Of a stretch of 37,515 bases of DNA, positions 1 through 8,438 are shown in pieces. Position 1 is the first letter of the stretch. Every line of letters starts with the position of its first letter. Source of the DNA: Spirochaetota bacterium (GTDB lineage: Bacteria; Spirochaetota; B62-G9; DRHN01). The stretch covers positions 1-37,515 of the forward strand of contig DRHN01000122.1 in assembly GCA_011049595.1 (NCBI GenBank). The letters run 5' to 3'. Under the pieces are notes generated by a model. The model had not been told where the DNA came from and made no database searches. It saw only the letters and a program-made list of their open reading frames with translations. The position numbers were made by a program, and so were the translations under genes.

Positions 1-1418
1 ACCGGAAAAGTGAGCCATGGGTTTTCGATCATCATAAACCTTAATTTTGTTGAATCTATTCTGTATGTGCGGAACAGTCTATCTCCCGGAACACCGTCTT
101 TATCGGCAAAAAAGTCGACCCATATGTTCCCCTCATCACTAAATTTTATCAGGGGAAGCCTTATTTCTGTTACTGTTATTGGAAACTTAAGGGTGAACTT
201 TTGCGCGTATACTTTGTTTCTAGTCGCAACAATGTCAAGGCTTTGCGTAAGAGTGCTGTTGTCAAATAATATTCCGATAACTCCGGTTTCCAGCTCCACC
301 GGTATATTCTCCAGTTGAAGCCCCTCAATTTCCAGGCTGGGTTCCTGCGGGGTTTCATCACCGACGGAGACTACGGGACTCAAAACAATCTTATCGAAAT
401 TATTTTTTTTAAAACTTTGAAATTCAAGATTTGAAAAATCAGATTTAATGTCGTATATATAATCTCCCTGAGTATCCGCATTTTCCGCAGATACGCCCCA
501 GCCACCGGAAACATAATCAGAATCGGGGCCGGCGGAGAATTTTACGAGGTGCGATGTAACTCCAAAATGCATGCCCCGCGGATCATAAGAAACCCATCCG
601 ATATCGGGAAAATATATTTCGATCCAGTATCGATTATTATTTGAATGATCAAAAATGTATTTCTGCTTATCAATGTTTATTGTTATCTCTTTCTGAAATG
701 AAACACCTTTGACGACCCTGACAGGTATCCCTATGCCCTTTAAAAGTGCAGCCGCTAAATTGCAAACTCCTTTATCTCCACCTTCCCGTTTTTGCAATAC
801 AGAAAGCGCGTCACCCGATGAGCTGTTTTCAGGTAAGTTTGAGAGTCGAATGTTCTTATCGAGCCATATAAAGATACTGTTAACGACATCGATCTGACGG
901 TTAAGATTATAAGATAGCGCCCGCCCTATATAATTAATGTAAAAATCATCAGCTGGAGACAGCTCTGTTGAGGTTAAGTATTTACTGTCCCCGTCACTCA
1001 AAGTAACAGGAAAAGGGGATTCGCTTGACAGGGTCGTAAAGTTCACGAAGGTTTCTGCATTAAATTGCAGATCAATTTGTATGATATGGACATTTTTGTT
1101 CCAGGTAAGTTCAACCACGTTATTGCCGAAATCATCTTTAAATTCATTGATAGTTGCAGGGGGCGGGCCATAGGATTTTCTGAGCCAGGATATTTTTTGC
1201 GCGTTTAAAGTTTCTGTGTAGGATTCAGGAATAAACATTTTGTATGTAACGTCGTTTTCCAAACCGCTGCTTGAAAGTCTTTGTGTTATATATGCGGTAA
1301 CGGTGCTTCTCATTTCGCCTTCGACCTGAATTGTATCCGCGCCTGTATAATTAAAAAATAAAAAAAATGCAAAGATGATCCCGGCCATACAAGTTTTTAA
1401 TTTTCTCATAATTGTCAT
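1..1418 (-). CDS. Transglutaminase-like exported protein, 3' end cut by window edge
   Basis: This leftward frame stays open from an ATG at 1418 (alternative ATG at 1409) to base 1. It is missing from the ORF track because it has no stop in the window. Residues 1-27 form a signal peptide (a basic start, then GIIFAFFLFFNY). A transglutaminase-core segment lies around residues 200-290. It has the nucleophile context GVCNLAAALLKGIGIPVR and the later WIEIYFPDIGWVSYDPRG block. In active family members the tryptophan of that block is preceded by a catalytic histidine (HAW); here the sequence is RYW, so the histidine is replaced by arginine. The Asp of the DP motif is kept. The region after the core (from about residue 330) is rich in beta-strand-like sequence and may be a carbohydrate-binding or adhesion-type domain; that is inference. 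It diverges from the secreted TIM-barrel gene at 1523. The family call is good; the activity is doubtful. Confidence 0.8.
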   Translation of the reverse strand, partial: MTIMRKLKTCMAGIIFAFFLFFNYTGADTIQVEGEMRSTVTAYITQRLSSSGLENDVTYKMFIPESYTETLNAQKISWLRKSYGPPPATINEFKDDFGNNVVELTWNKNVHIIQIDLQFNAETFVNFTTLSSESPFPVTLSDGDSKYLTSTELSPADDFYINYIGRALSYNLNRQIDVVNSIFIWLDKNIRLSNLPENSSSGDALSVLQKREGGDKGVCNLAAALLKGIGIPVRVVKGVSFQKEITINIDKQKYIFDHSNNNRYWIEIYFPDIGWVSYDPRGMHFGVTSHLVKFSAGPDSDYVSGGWGVSAENADTQGDYIYDIKSDFSNLEFQSFKKNNFDKIVLSPVVSVGDETPQEPSLEIEGLQLENIPVELETGVIGILFDNSTLTQSLDIVATRNKVYAQKFTLKFPITVTEIRLPLIKFSDEGNIWVDFFADKDGVPGDRLFRTYRIDSTKLRFMMIENPWLTFP

Positions 1419-1522
1419 TTTTTCATCCGAAAATAGGAGTGATTGGAACTTTATTTTAACAGTATTACCGCTTAAAATCAATAGAAATAAAAATGCTCTA
1501 AACCCACAGGAAAAACGGTTCA

Positions 1523-3487
1523 ATGATCAATCAAAAAATAATTATCGGTCTTTTGGCAGCTGTATTCGTATCAGGTTTTACAATCCCGGTTGCCCCTGCA
1601 GAAGAAAGGATTTACGACGAGGTTGTCGGGATTGATAAGTACGGCAATGTTGAAAGCCTAATAATGGAGAAACCTAAAGTAGGATTGTCTAAACATGAGA
1701 TATATCATTACGACATATTGACAGTTCATTTTTACAATATAAATAATCTTGATGCTGATTCATTGTACATGCGTGTCTACAAAAACGGAAAAGTTTATCT
1801 CTCTTTTGGTATGGTCGCCGATATTCCATTTCTGCAGGATCAGGAAAATGAAAATATATTAAAAGCAGTATATCTCCCGGATTGGAATGAAAGTGCCGGT
1901 TATTATGAGATCAAATTATTTTACAGGGGCAAACGGCTTGAAACCGATGGTAAAATCATTTTCAGTTTGAAAAGAAGAGTTTTGCCTGAAATTAAAAAAG
2001 GTATTTCTATTGTAGATCTGGAGACAAATAACAGCATAAAAAACAAAAAATTTACCGGACCGTCGGGGTTGGAAACGGACTATTCGGCAATAATCAGCTG
2101 GGCTAAATTTATGAAGGCGGACGCGCTCTGGATACTCTCGGGTGAAACGACTTCCTTCAAAAGGAGGGGCAAAGATGATTTCCCATGGGACCCGGGGCCT
2201 CTCGAAAATCTTGATCTGCTGAAAAAACTCGCGGCCCGGGAAGAATTGGATATTGGGGCTTATGTGATGTCTTTTTATGTCCCCGGTAAATTGGGTGTGC
2301 CTGAAAGATACGAGCCGGGATTGGGTTACAACAGTGAGAAAGATTATTTATTCCGGTCAAGACATATTTCACTTGGTTCTGAAAAAAGGATAAGTGACAT
2401 AATAGATCTTGTAAAAAGTTTCCAGAATGACCCTGAGATAAAATATATAGGTTTGGATTTTATTCGAACCGGGCGGGCTGACGGTTATGAGCTGGCCGGA
2501 TCGGTGATAGATGAAACTAATATAGTAACACCGGTTGACTGGAATAAATACTCAACAGAAGATAAAATAAAGTGGTTCGCGAACAAGATAGAAGTTGAAA
2601 AGGATTCCATTATTATTGAAAAATGGAGATGGTGGAGGGCCCGCAAGGTCGCTTTGATCACTAAAAGAATAATAAGGGAGGCGCATATTACAAAACCTGT
2701 ATGGGTTTTTACATTAGCGTGGAACCATGGAAAAGAGCACGGCCAGGACCCTGTTATGTTTTTTGATGCGGGCGTATCGATAGACGCGGTAATGCTGTAC
2801 GAGGCGAACAGCCAGCAGTTCTCCCGTCTGCTAAAACACTGGAAAAATTATATCAGTGATGGAGAGGGCAACATAATTATTGGAAACAGCATTGACTATA
2901 AACTCTTAGACTCCGATACATTGAATCCGCCCCAGGAGCTTTTCAGGAGAAATATTGCCGGTTATAAAAACATCATAAGGGGCGGGAATGCTACTGGTAT
3001 TTTTATCCACGATCTGGCAAGAGCATTCTGGGGAAGAAGAGGGGGCTTTTCGATTGAAGATTACGCGGTCGCGCACATCTCCAGTGTGTACAGCCTCAAA
3101 AAAGATCTTCAAGTAGAGGATTTTGTGTTTGATATTTATGTTAACAGCATAGAAGAACATGAGTACGGAACACTTGAAACCAGGGGCTTCATTGATATAA
3201 AATACACTGGGAAAGTTCCGATAAACAGAATACAGGTGGAGCTTTTCAGCCCCAGAGACCAGACATCGATCACATATTTTATGGATGATCCGCCTAAATA
3301 CTCAAGTGAGTGTAAAATCGATAAACTGGAACCCTCAGAAAGTAAAAAGATCGGGTTTTCGATGATCACAGACAACAACATTCCGTATGAAAGCATAAGG
3401 TTTAAGATTGAAATCGGGGATGATAGGGAGTATTATACTACAAAATTGTTAAAATTAATAGGCCTGGAAAAAATAGTGAAAAAATAA
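1523..3487 (+). CDS. Secreted TIM-barrel protein, glycoside-hydrolase-like
   Basis: This 654-residue protein has an N-terminal signal peptide (IIIGLLAAVFVSGFTIPVAPA). Residues about 30-150 look like a beta-sandwich module. Residues about 165-520 alternate hydrophobic strands and helices in a TIM-barrel pattern. Strand ends carry acidic residues typical of retaining glycosidases: YIGLDFIRTG and, later, VSIDAVMLYEAN. The last 120 residues look like another beta-sandwich. I do not recognise a precise GH family. It resembles the 'glycosyl hydrolase-like' barrels found in spirochaetes and other diderms, but this is by pattern only. An AGGAAAAA stretch precedes the ATG. It diverges from the transglutaminase-like gene, and the lipoprotein gene follows 38 bp downstream. 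Substrate unknown. Confidence 0.6.
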   Translation: MINQKIIIGLLAAVFVSGFTIPVAPAEERIYDEVVGIDKYGNVESLIMEKPKVGLSKHEIYHYDILTVHFYNINNLDADSLYMRVYKNGKVYLSFGMVADIPFLQDQENENILKAVYLPDWNESAGYYEIKLFYRGKRLETDGKIIFSLKRRVLPEIKKGISIVDLETNNSIKNKKFTGPSGLETDYSAIISWAKFMKADALWILSGETTSFKRRGKDDFPWDPGPLENLDLLKKLAAREELDIGAYVMSFYVPGKLGVPERYEPGLGYNSEKDYLFRSRHISLGSEKRISDIIDLVKSFQNDPEIKYIGLDFIRTGRADGYELAGSVIDETNIVTPVDWNKYSTEDKIKWFANKIEVEKDSIIIEKWRWWRARKVALITKRIIREAHITKPVWVFTLAWNHGKEHGQDPVMFFDAGVSIDAVMLYEANSQQFSRLLKHWKNYISDGEGNIIIGNSIDYKLLDSDTLNPPQELFRRNIAGYKNIIRGGNATGIFIHDLARAFWGRRGGFSIEDYAVAHISSVYSLKKDLQVEDFVFDIYVNSIEEHEYGTLETRGFIDIKYTGKVPINRIQVELFSPRDQTSITYFMDDPPKYSSECKIDKLEPSESKKIGFSMITDNNIPYESIRFKIEIGDDREYYTTKLLKLIGLEKIVKK

Positions 3488-3525
3488 CAGACAGTGAAAA
3501 ATTTGACAGAAAAAAAAATCTGAAT

Positions 3526-3990
3526 ATGACCAGTATCAATACTTTCAGAATAATCATTGTTATAGCAATCATCTTCTCGACTACATTATCGTGCTCCCGG
3601 AACAGGGAAAAAGAGAAAACAGAACAAAAGCTGCCCGCGGAAAAAGAGACAGAGGATGACGAACTGATCGACAGCAGTCTTGATGAACAGTATTATGAAA
3701 ATGAGTTTGAAAAAATTGTAAACGATGTCGGAAAAATCCAAAAATTTACCCCTGAGACATTTGTGACAATAACGATCCTCTACAGAAAAATGACCAGGAA
3801 GTGGCTGGATGAGGCAATGGCATTACCTACTGAAGAACAAAAGAATTACCTTGATGAGGAAAATGTGTCCTTTTTTAATGCTTTCGGAATAACCGAGGAG
3901 CAGTTCATTAAATACAGTCAGGCAAATATTGATGAATTAAATAAATACATGGAGGAGCATCCGGAACTAATATCCGAACTGCAGGAATAA
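3526..3990 (+). CDS. Small putative lipoprotein
   Basis: This 154-residue protein begins with a hydrophobic signal sequence (IIIVIAIIFSTTLSC) ending in a lipobox-like TLSC. Cys23 would therefore be lipidated after signal peptidase II cleavage. The mature part starts with a charged, low-complexity linker rich in E and K. A helical region follows with no motif I recognise. It lies 38 bp downstream of the secreted barrel protein in the same direction, so the two may be co-transcribed. Its function is unknown. Confidence 0.65.
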   Translation: MTSINTFRIIIVIAIIFSTTLSCSRNREKEKTEQKLPAEKETEDDELIDSSLDEQYYENEFEKIVNDVGKIQKFTPETFVTITILYRKMTRKWLDEAMALPTEEQKNYLDEENVSFFNAFGITEEQFIKYSQANIDELNKYMEEHPELISELQE

Positions 3991-3997
3991 TAGTACG

Positions 3998-4018
3998 ATA
4001 GCCGGGTTTGATGGCTAT
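3998..4018. terminator. Small hairpin between convergent genes
   Basis: ATAGCC and GGCTAT form a 6-bp stem around a 9-nt loop, between the end of the lipoprotein gene and the convergent MBL-fold gene. The right arm overlaps the MBL stop codon. There is no clear T-tract on either side, so the terminator role is weak and rests mainly on position. Confidence 0.25.
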
Positions 4019-4938
4019 ATAATCTGGAATGTTTCACCTTCTCTTGTGTAAAAAAGTTTGTCGAACTGTTTTTTGTATTTTGAATTGTATTCATCAAGCT
4101 GTTTATCTAAAGATGCAGGGTCATGATGGGTGATCGCGAGGTTTTTAACTTCGGCAGCTTTCGCGACTTCAATAGCCATCTCGGGTGTGCTGTGGCCGAA
4201 TCCCTGTCTCGGTACCGGTAATGAAGTGTACTGTTCTTTACTGTATTGCGCATCATGTATCAAAAGGTCGGCACCCTTTGCGAAATTAATAAGCTTGGAG
4301 TCACCGTAGAGATACCCCTCCACATCGGTACAGAAAACTACGGATTTTCCGCCATATTCGATCCTGTAAATATAGATTCCGTTTGAGGGATGAGAAAAGC
4401 CATTCATAATTCTAATTAAAATTGAAGTGTTTTTTATTTCAGGTTTGTTATGAAATATATTGATGTTCTGTGGTTTTTTGTCATCAGTATCAAGTAAAAT
4501 TACACTGTTTTCTTTTACAGTATTGATGTTCTTAACAGAACTGGACGAATCAAAATCTATCGGAAAATTGGGTGGAGCCATCGATTTTTCAAGGACCTTG
4601 TGAAGTTCTTCGTTAAAGTTTAAAGGCCCGAAAAAGTTTAGTATCGATTGTCCAAGATAATAAGGTACAAAGAAAGGAAGCCCCTGCGTGTGATCTTGGT
4701 GAAGATGGGTGAAAAGCAGTGTCAACTCCAGCGGGGGTTTACCCCCTTTGCTGAAAAAATCCGCCACGATCCTGTTTCCCAGGTTGATTATCCCTGTCCC
4801 GGCATCAATTATTATTGTGACGCTGTCAATCGATACTTCAAGACAGGTTGTGTTCCCGCCGAATTTTAAAGTGTTTTTGCCGGGAACCGGATGACTGCCT
4901 CTAACCCCCCAGAATGTAACTTTAAAGTCCTTTTTCAT
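4015..4938 (-). CDS. MBL-fold metallo-hydrolase, cyclic phosphodiesterase-like
   Basis: This 307-residue cytosolic protein of the metallo-beta-lactamase superfamily starts with FWGVRGSHPVPG and GGNTTCLEV. That opening is typical of the phosphoribosyl cyclic phosphodiesterase / PDE-like branch. The metal-binding motif is THLHQDHTQG at residues about 77-86. Further ligands are in VFCTDVEG, LIHDAQYS, GHSTPEM and ITHHDP. All expected histidines and aspartates appear to be present, so it should bind two metals. It is the last gene of a leftward operon and starts 7 bp after the 5-formyl-THF cyclo-ligase stop. The substrate cannot be decided from sequence: a cyclic nucleotide, another phosphodiester or an RNA end are all possible. 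Confidence 0.8.
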   Translation of the reverse strand: MKKDFKVTFWGVRGSHPVPGKNTLKFGGNTTCLEVSIDSVTIIIDAGTGIINLGNRIVADFFSKGGKPPLELTLLFTHLHQDHTQGLPFFVPYYLGQSILNFFGPLNFNEELHKVLEKSMAPPNFPIDFDSSSSVKNINTVKENSVILLDTDDKKPQNINIFHNKPEIKNTSILIRIMNGFSHPSNGIYIYRIEYGGKSVVFCTDVEGYLYGDSKLINFAKGADLLIHDAQYSKEQYTSLPVPRQGFGHSTPEMAIEVAKAAEVKNLAITHHDPASLDKQLDEYNSKYKKQFDKLFYTREGETFQII

Positions 4939-4945
4939 GTCATAA

Positions 4946-5512
4946 TTATCCTGTATTTTTTACGCATTTCTCAGTTATTAAATAATCGACAGGTATATCA
5001 TGATCCTTAACCGGTAAAAAATCAAGGATAAGCCTGTCATAGGTCAGAGCACAGACAGGGATATCACTGTGCTTTCCCATAAATTTATCGTAGTAACCTC
5101 CACCGTACCCAAGCCTGGACCCGCTTTTTGTAAAGCCGAGCCCCGGGGCGATTATTAGATCGATTTTTGAATGATCAGCTTCTATACAAATGTCTGAAGG
5201 CTCCATTATGCCGTATTCTCCCGGTCTCAAGTCTTTATCAAAATTTTTAACTATATAAGTTTTCATCAAACCTGATCGAGAATCGACTTTCGGCACCGTA
5301 ACTGTTTTACCTTCAGTTATGGCGGTTTTCAATATTTTTGATGTGTTTATTTCGCTTCTGAAGCTTACAAAACAAAAAAAATACACGGCATTCTTATATA
5401 AAGGCCATGAAAAGAGATTGTTGATTATCATTTCATCAAGCATTTTTTTCTCTTCCGGTCCGATACTGTTTCTGATCCCCTCCGCCATGGCCCTGATTTC
5501 TTTTTTTGTCAT
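4946..5512 (-). CDS. 5-formyltetrahydrofolate cyclo-ligase
   Basis: This 188-residue enzyme catalyses the ATP-dependent conversion of 5-formyl-THF to 5,10-methenyl-THF, which recycles an inhibitory folate. The family signature is clear: PGLGFTKSGSRLGYGGGYYD in the C-terminal half carries the nucleotide and folate-binding glycine/tyrosine cluster. The N-terminal part has the usual basic helix followed by the YFCFVSFRSEI strand region. The length is normal. Its ATG directly follows the stop codon of rarA (stop at 5513-5515), so the two are almost certainly translated from one transcript. The family is also known as MTHFS, YgfA or Fau. Confidence 0.9.
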   Translation of the reverse strand: MTKKEIRAMAEGIRNSIGPEEKKMLDEMIINNLFSWPLYKNAVYFFCFVSFRSEINTSKILKTAITEGKTVTVPKVDSRSGLMKTYIVKNFDKDLRPGEYGIMEPSDICIEADHSKIDLIIAPGLGFTKSGSRLGYGGGYYDKFMGKHSDIPVCALTYDRLILDFLPVKDHDIPVDYLITEKCVKNTG

Positions 5513-6772
5513 TTAACCTGTCTCCCGTGATCTCATTTGTTTAAAGAATTCAAGCCGTTTTTTTAATTCCTTTTCATTACCCAGTTCGCCCGGGTCGTAG
5601 AATTGAACCTTTTTACCAACATAATCCTGTATTACATAGTGATACTTATGATCATGAGGATATCTGTAATTTTTATTCTCAGGATGCGTTGATCTCAGAT
5701 AAGCGGGCACTTCCAGGTTTTCATGTGTCCTTATATATTCCAATGCTTTATCAACCGCCTTATAACCGGAGTTGCTTTTTGGCTGAAGGGTGAGGTATAT
5801 TGTAAGGTGCGAAAGTATTATCCTTGCCTCCGGCATGCCTATGTTGTCCACTGCCTCATACGCTGACTGGGCGAGGACAAGAGATTGAGGGTCTGCCAGA
5901 CCTATATCTTCACATGACAGGATGATCAGGCGTCTCGCTATGAACAGTGGATCTTCCCCGCCCTCGATCATAAGAGCCAGCCAGTAAAGCGCGGCGTCAG
6001 GGTCTGAACCGCGAACCGATTTGATAAAAGCGGATATAACATCATAATGGTAATTTTCGTCTCGATCATAAAGAACAGGCTGCTTTTTTATCAATTTTTC
6101 AAAAGAATCAACGGATATCCTGTCAGATTTTGATACGATTACCGCAGCTTCAAGGAGATTAAGCATCCTTCTGGCATCTCCGTTGGCAAATTTTTTCAGA
6201 TATTTTCGTGCGTCATCATCTATAGTCAATGATTCCTTTGCTGCAGCATTCATCAAAATTTTTTCAAGTGCCTGTAAAGGCAGCTTCTCAAACTCAAAAA
6301 GAAGGACCCTGGACCTGAGGGGAGGTATCAGGGAAAAATAAGGATTTTTTGTTGTTGTTCCTATTAAGATTACCGTCCCCTCTTCAAGAGCCGGTAAAAG
6401 ACCGTCCTGCTGCATCTTATTGAACCTGTGTATTTCATCGATAAACAGGATAGTGTTTGTTCCGGTCATCCGGTTTTGAACGGCGCGTTTGAGCGCTGCC
6501 CGAAGGTCGTCTATTTTCGCTGTTACAGCATTGAGCCGGACGAAATCGCTTTTTGTCATGCGGGCCATGATTCTGGCAAGAGCAGTTTTTCCACTGCCGG
6601 GAGGGCCGTGAAATATGCAGGAGATCAATTTATCATTCTCTATAAATTTCCGGACAGCTCCGTTGGTCCCAATGATTTTCTCCTGCCCAAAAAAATCATC
6701 GATACTTCCGGGGGCAAGCCTCTTTGCCAGCGGCTCATCGTTTTCAAAACTGTCACTAAAAAGACTGCTCAT
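5513..6772 (-). CDS. rarA: Replication-associated recombination AAA+ ATPase RarA/MgsA
   Basis: This 419-residue AAA+ protein acts at stalled replication forks. Walker A is GPPGSGKTA (residues about 56-64) and Walker B is ILFIDEIHRFN. The sensor region GTTTKNPYFSLIPPLRSR is typical of RarA and sets it apart from RuvB and clamp-loader subunits. The C-terminal half holds the oligomerisation region and ends with the family's YRYPHD and YVIQDYVGK patterns. The length is close to that of E. coli RarA. The start is supported by AGGTGA seven bases upstream of the ATG. It is the second gene of the leftward operon, 44 bp after the phosphohexomutase gene. Confidence 0.93.
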   Translation of the reverse strand: MSSLFSDSFENDEPLAKRLAPGSIDDFFGQEKIIGTNGAVRKFIENDKLISCIFHGPPGSGKTALARIMARMTKSDFVRLNAVTAKIDDLRAALKRAVQNRMTGTNTILFIDEIHRFNKMQQDGLLPALEEGTVILIGTTTKNPYFSLIPPLRSRVLLFEFEKLPLQALEKILMNAAAKESLTIDDDARKYLKKFANGDARRMLNLLEAAVIVSKSDRISVDSFEKLIKKQPVLYDRDENYHYDVISAFIKSVRGSDPDAALYWLALMIEGGEDPLFIARRLIILSCEDIGLADPQSLVLAQSAYEAVDNIGMPEARIILSHLTIYLTLQPKSNSGYKAVDKALEYIRTHENLEVPAYLRSTHPENKNYRYPHDHKYHYVIQDYVGKKVQFYDPGELGNEKELKKRLEFFKQMRSRETG

Positions 6773-6816
6773 GCAATATTCACCTGTGATATGTCAAAGG
6801 AAAATGAAAGTTATAA

Positions 6817-8181
6817 CTAATTATCAACTAAAGTTTTACCGATTTTGATCAGCTCCTCAGCTCTATCTGCGCTCGACGATTCAGACATTATTCTGACTAC
6901 AGGCTCGGTATTGGAAAACCTTATTTGAAGCCACTCAGATCCATTAGATATTTTTATTCCATCCAGGGTGTCAACAGTATACCCGGGAAAATGATTTTCA
7001 ACACTTTCAAAGAGGTTTTTATAAAATTCGTCTTTCGTTATTATTCCTGCAGGCACTTTTACTTTTTTCATCGTGTAGGAGGGGAATCCTTCAACCAGAC
7101 CGGACACTGTGGCCTTTGTTGCAGCAAGAAGTTCCAGTATCAAACCCATTGCTGTAATACTGTCCCTGCACGGGTTTATTTCAGGTACAATTACCCCTCC
7201 ATTTCCTTCACCGCCGAAGGAAATCTTATTTTCCAGAAGTCTTGCTGTAACGTTCATTTCACCTATTTTTGTCCTAAAAACATCCACGCTGTAGCGTTTA
7301 GCCAGGTCGTCTATCATCATTGAAGTAGATAAATTACAGGCAATGTTCGTTCTGTGTTTGCGCAGATATGCATCTCCCGCAAGGACCAGCGTATATTCTT
7401 CGCCGATCGCTACACCTGATTCAGAAACAACTGCAAGCCTGTCACCGTCCGGGTCCTGAGCAAAACCGATATCGGCTTTACTTGAAATAACAAGATCACA
7501 TAATTTGGACAGATTTTCCGGAACAGGTTCAGGTCCCCTTGGGAAAACAGGCATCGATTTTTCATTGATACCAATTACGGTACAGCCCAATTTTTCCAGA
7601 AAGGGCCTGCTTATAACGCAACCCGCGCCTCCTGCCGGGTCGATTGCGATTTTAAATTTTTTTTCAGAGATATGATCATGATCTATGTGTTTTAAAACAT
7701 CTTCGATGTGCACAAGACTGGCTTCCTTTTCTTGATAAGGGGTCCCGAGAGTTTTAAAACCGCTCCAGCAATCATCAGGGGATTCCGTGCGGAACACTCT
7801 GTTCCTTATTTTTTCAACATCCTTTTCAACCAGAAAAAGGCCTTTTTCATCACAGAACTTTAGAGCGTTCCATTGCAATGGATTGTGACTGGCAGTGATC
7901 GCGATACCGCCGGAGCAATTCAATTTACGCGTTAAAAGAAGGACCGTCGGAGTGGCTGCTATTCCTATATTTATAACATCATGCCCGAGGGCAATTATCG
8001 AGCCTTCAACTATATTTTCAATAAAGTTGCCGCTTTTTCTTGTATCGCGGCCTATCAGAATTTTACCTGCCGGATTCCCCAGAGTGTGAATGAAAGATTC
8101 AACGAATTTAATTATAACAGGAGGAGTGAGATCTTCTCCAATGATCCCGCGGACTCCGGACACGCTTACCATGAGAGGCAT
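6817..8181 (-). CDS. Phosphohexomutase, phosphoglucosamine/phosphomannomutase type
   Basis: An alpha-D-phosphohexomutase of 454 residues from the chosen start. It opens with VSVSGVRGIIGEDLTP. The phosphoserine loop is TASHNP, the metal-binding loop is DPDGDRLAVV, the sugar-binding loop is GEGNGGVIVPE, and the C-terminal phosphate loop is RFSNTEPVVRIMSES. All four active-site loops are intact. It interconverts a hexose 6-phosphate and 1-phosphate. The GEGNGG loop and overall style resemble archaeal-type GlmM/ManB enzymes, so glucosamine-phosphate for cell-wall precursors is likely, but mannose or glucose is possible. The track starts at 8205. I prefer the ATG at 8181, because AGGA lies 6 bp upstream and the family usually starts just before VSVSG. 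It is the first gene of the operon with rarA. Confidence 0.85.
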   Translation of the reverse strand: MPLMVSVSGVRGIIGEDLTPPVIIKFVESFIHTLGNPAGKILIGRDTRKSGNFIENIVEGSIIALGHDVINIGIAATPTVLLLTRKLNCSGGIAITASHNPLQWNALKFCDEKGLFLVEKDVEKIRNRVFRTESPDDCWSGFKTLGTPYQEKEASLVHIEDVLKHIDHDHISEKKFKIAIDPAGGAGCVISRPFLEKLGCTVIGINEKSMPVFPRGPEPVPENLSKLCDLVISSKADIGFAQDPDGDRLAVVSESGVAIGEEYTLVLAGDAYLRKHRTNIACNLSTSMMIDDLAKRYSVDVFRTKIGEMNVTARLLENKISFGGEGNGGVIVPEINPCRDSITAMGLILELLAATKATVSGLVEGFPSYTMKKVKVPAGIITKDEFYKNLFESVENHFPGYTVDTLDGIKISNGSEWLQIRFSNTEPVVRIMSESSSADRAEELIKIGKTLVDN

Positions 8182-8260
8182 AAGAAATCCTGGTTCTTTT
8201 TCCATGATTGTAAGGTCAAAGAGTAAAAAAGTAAATATAATGTTTTAGGACCATAATATC

Positions 8261-8326
8261 AATTTTCTTGTTTTTTTTGGCAAGAAAATTCATTTAATAA
8301 AGAATGCGGCTTGTCCGCATTAGGGA
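8261..8326 (+). repeat. Two-hairpin dispersed repeat, copy 1
   Basis: Hairpin 1 has a 10-bp stem, AATTTTCTTG / CAAGAAAATT (8261-8270 and 8281-8290), around a T-rich loop ending TTTGG. Hairpin 2 has a 7-bp stem, AATGCGG / CCGCATT (8303-8309 and 8315-8321), with loop CTTGT, followed by AGGGAT. The same arrangement recurs at 10557 and 27488. This copy lies upstream of the phosphate acetyltransferase gene and would be in its leader if the promoter is further upstream. It could be a structured RNA element or a REP-like mobile palindrome. Confidence 0.8.
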
Positions 8327-8332
8327 TGAAAA

Positions 8333-8361
8333 GAAATAACCTTTGTTATTTCCGAAATAAT
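8333..8361. promoter_or_regulatory. Three-arm inverted repeat upstream of pta
   Basis: GAAATAAC (8333-8340), GTTATTTC (8345-8352) and GAAATAAT (8354-8361) follow one another. The middle arm is a perfect partner of the first with a CTTT loop, and it can also pair with the third. That could be an operator with overlapping dyads or a weak pair of alternative hairpins. No factor can be named. The rest of the 8206-8438 gap is AT-rich, with no other recognisable signal apart from the repeat. Confidence 0.35.
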
Positions 8362-8438
8362 ATCATATAGTTTTATAAAGTATTGGACCGGAAAATTTAT
8401 TTACCGTTTTTTAACAATAAGTGTGCATGGAAAGCTAT

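Noticed and set aside
10-897. Small frames at 10-318, 176-361 and 709-897
   Set aside because: They are shadows of the transglutaminase-like gene, whose leftward frame is open across the whole region and has recognisable motifs.
8261-8326. Two-hairpin repeat as an ordinary rho-independent terminator
   Set aside because: Neither stem is followed by a T-tract on either strand, stem 1 is AT-rich, and the element lies before genes in two of three cases.
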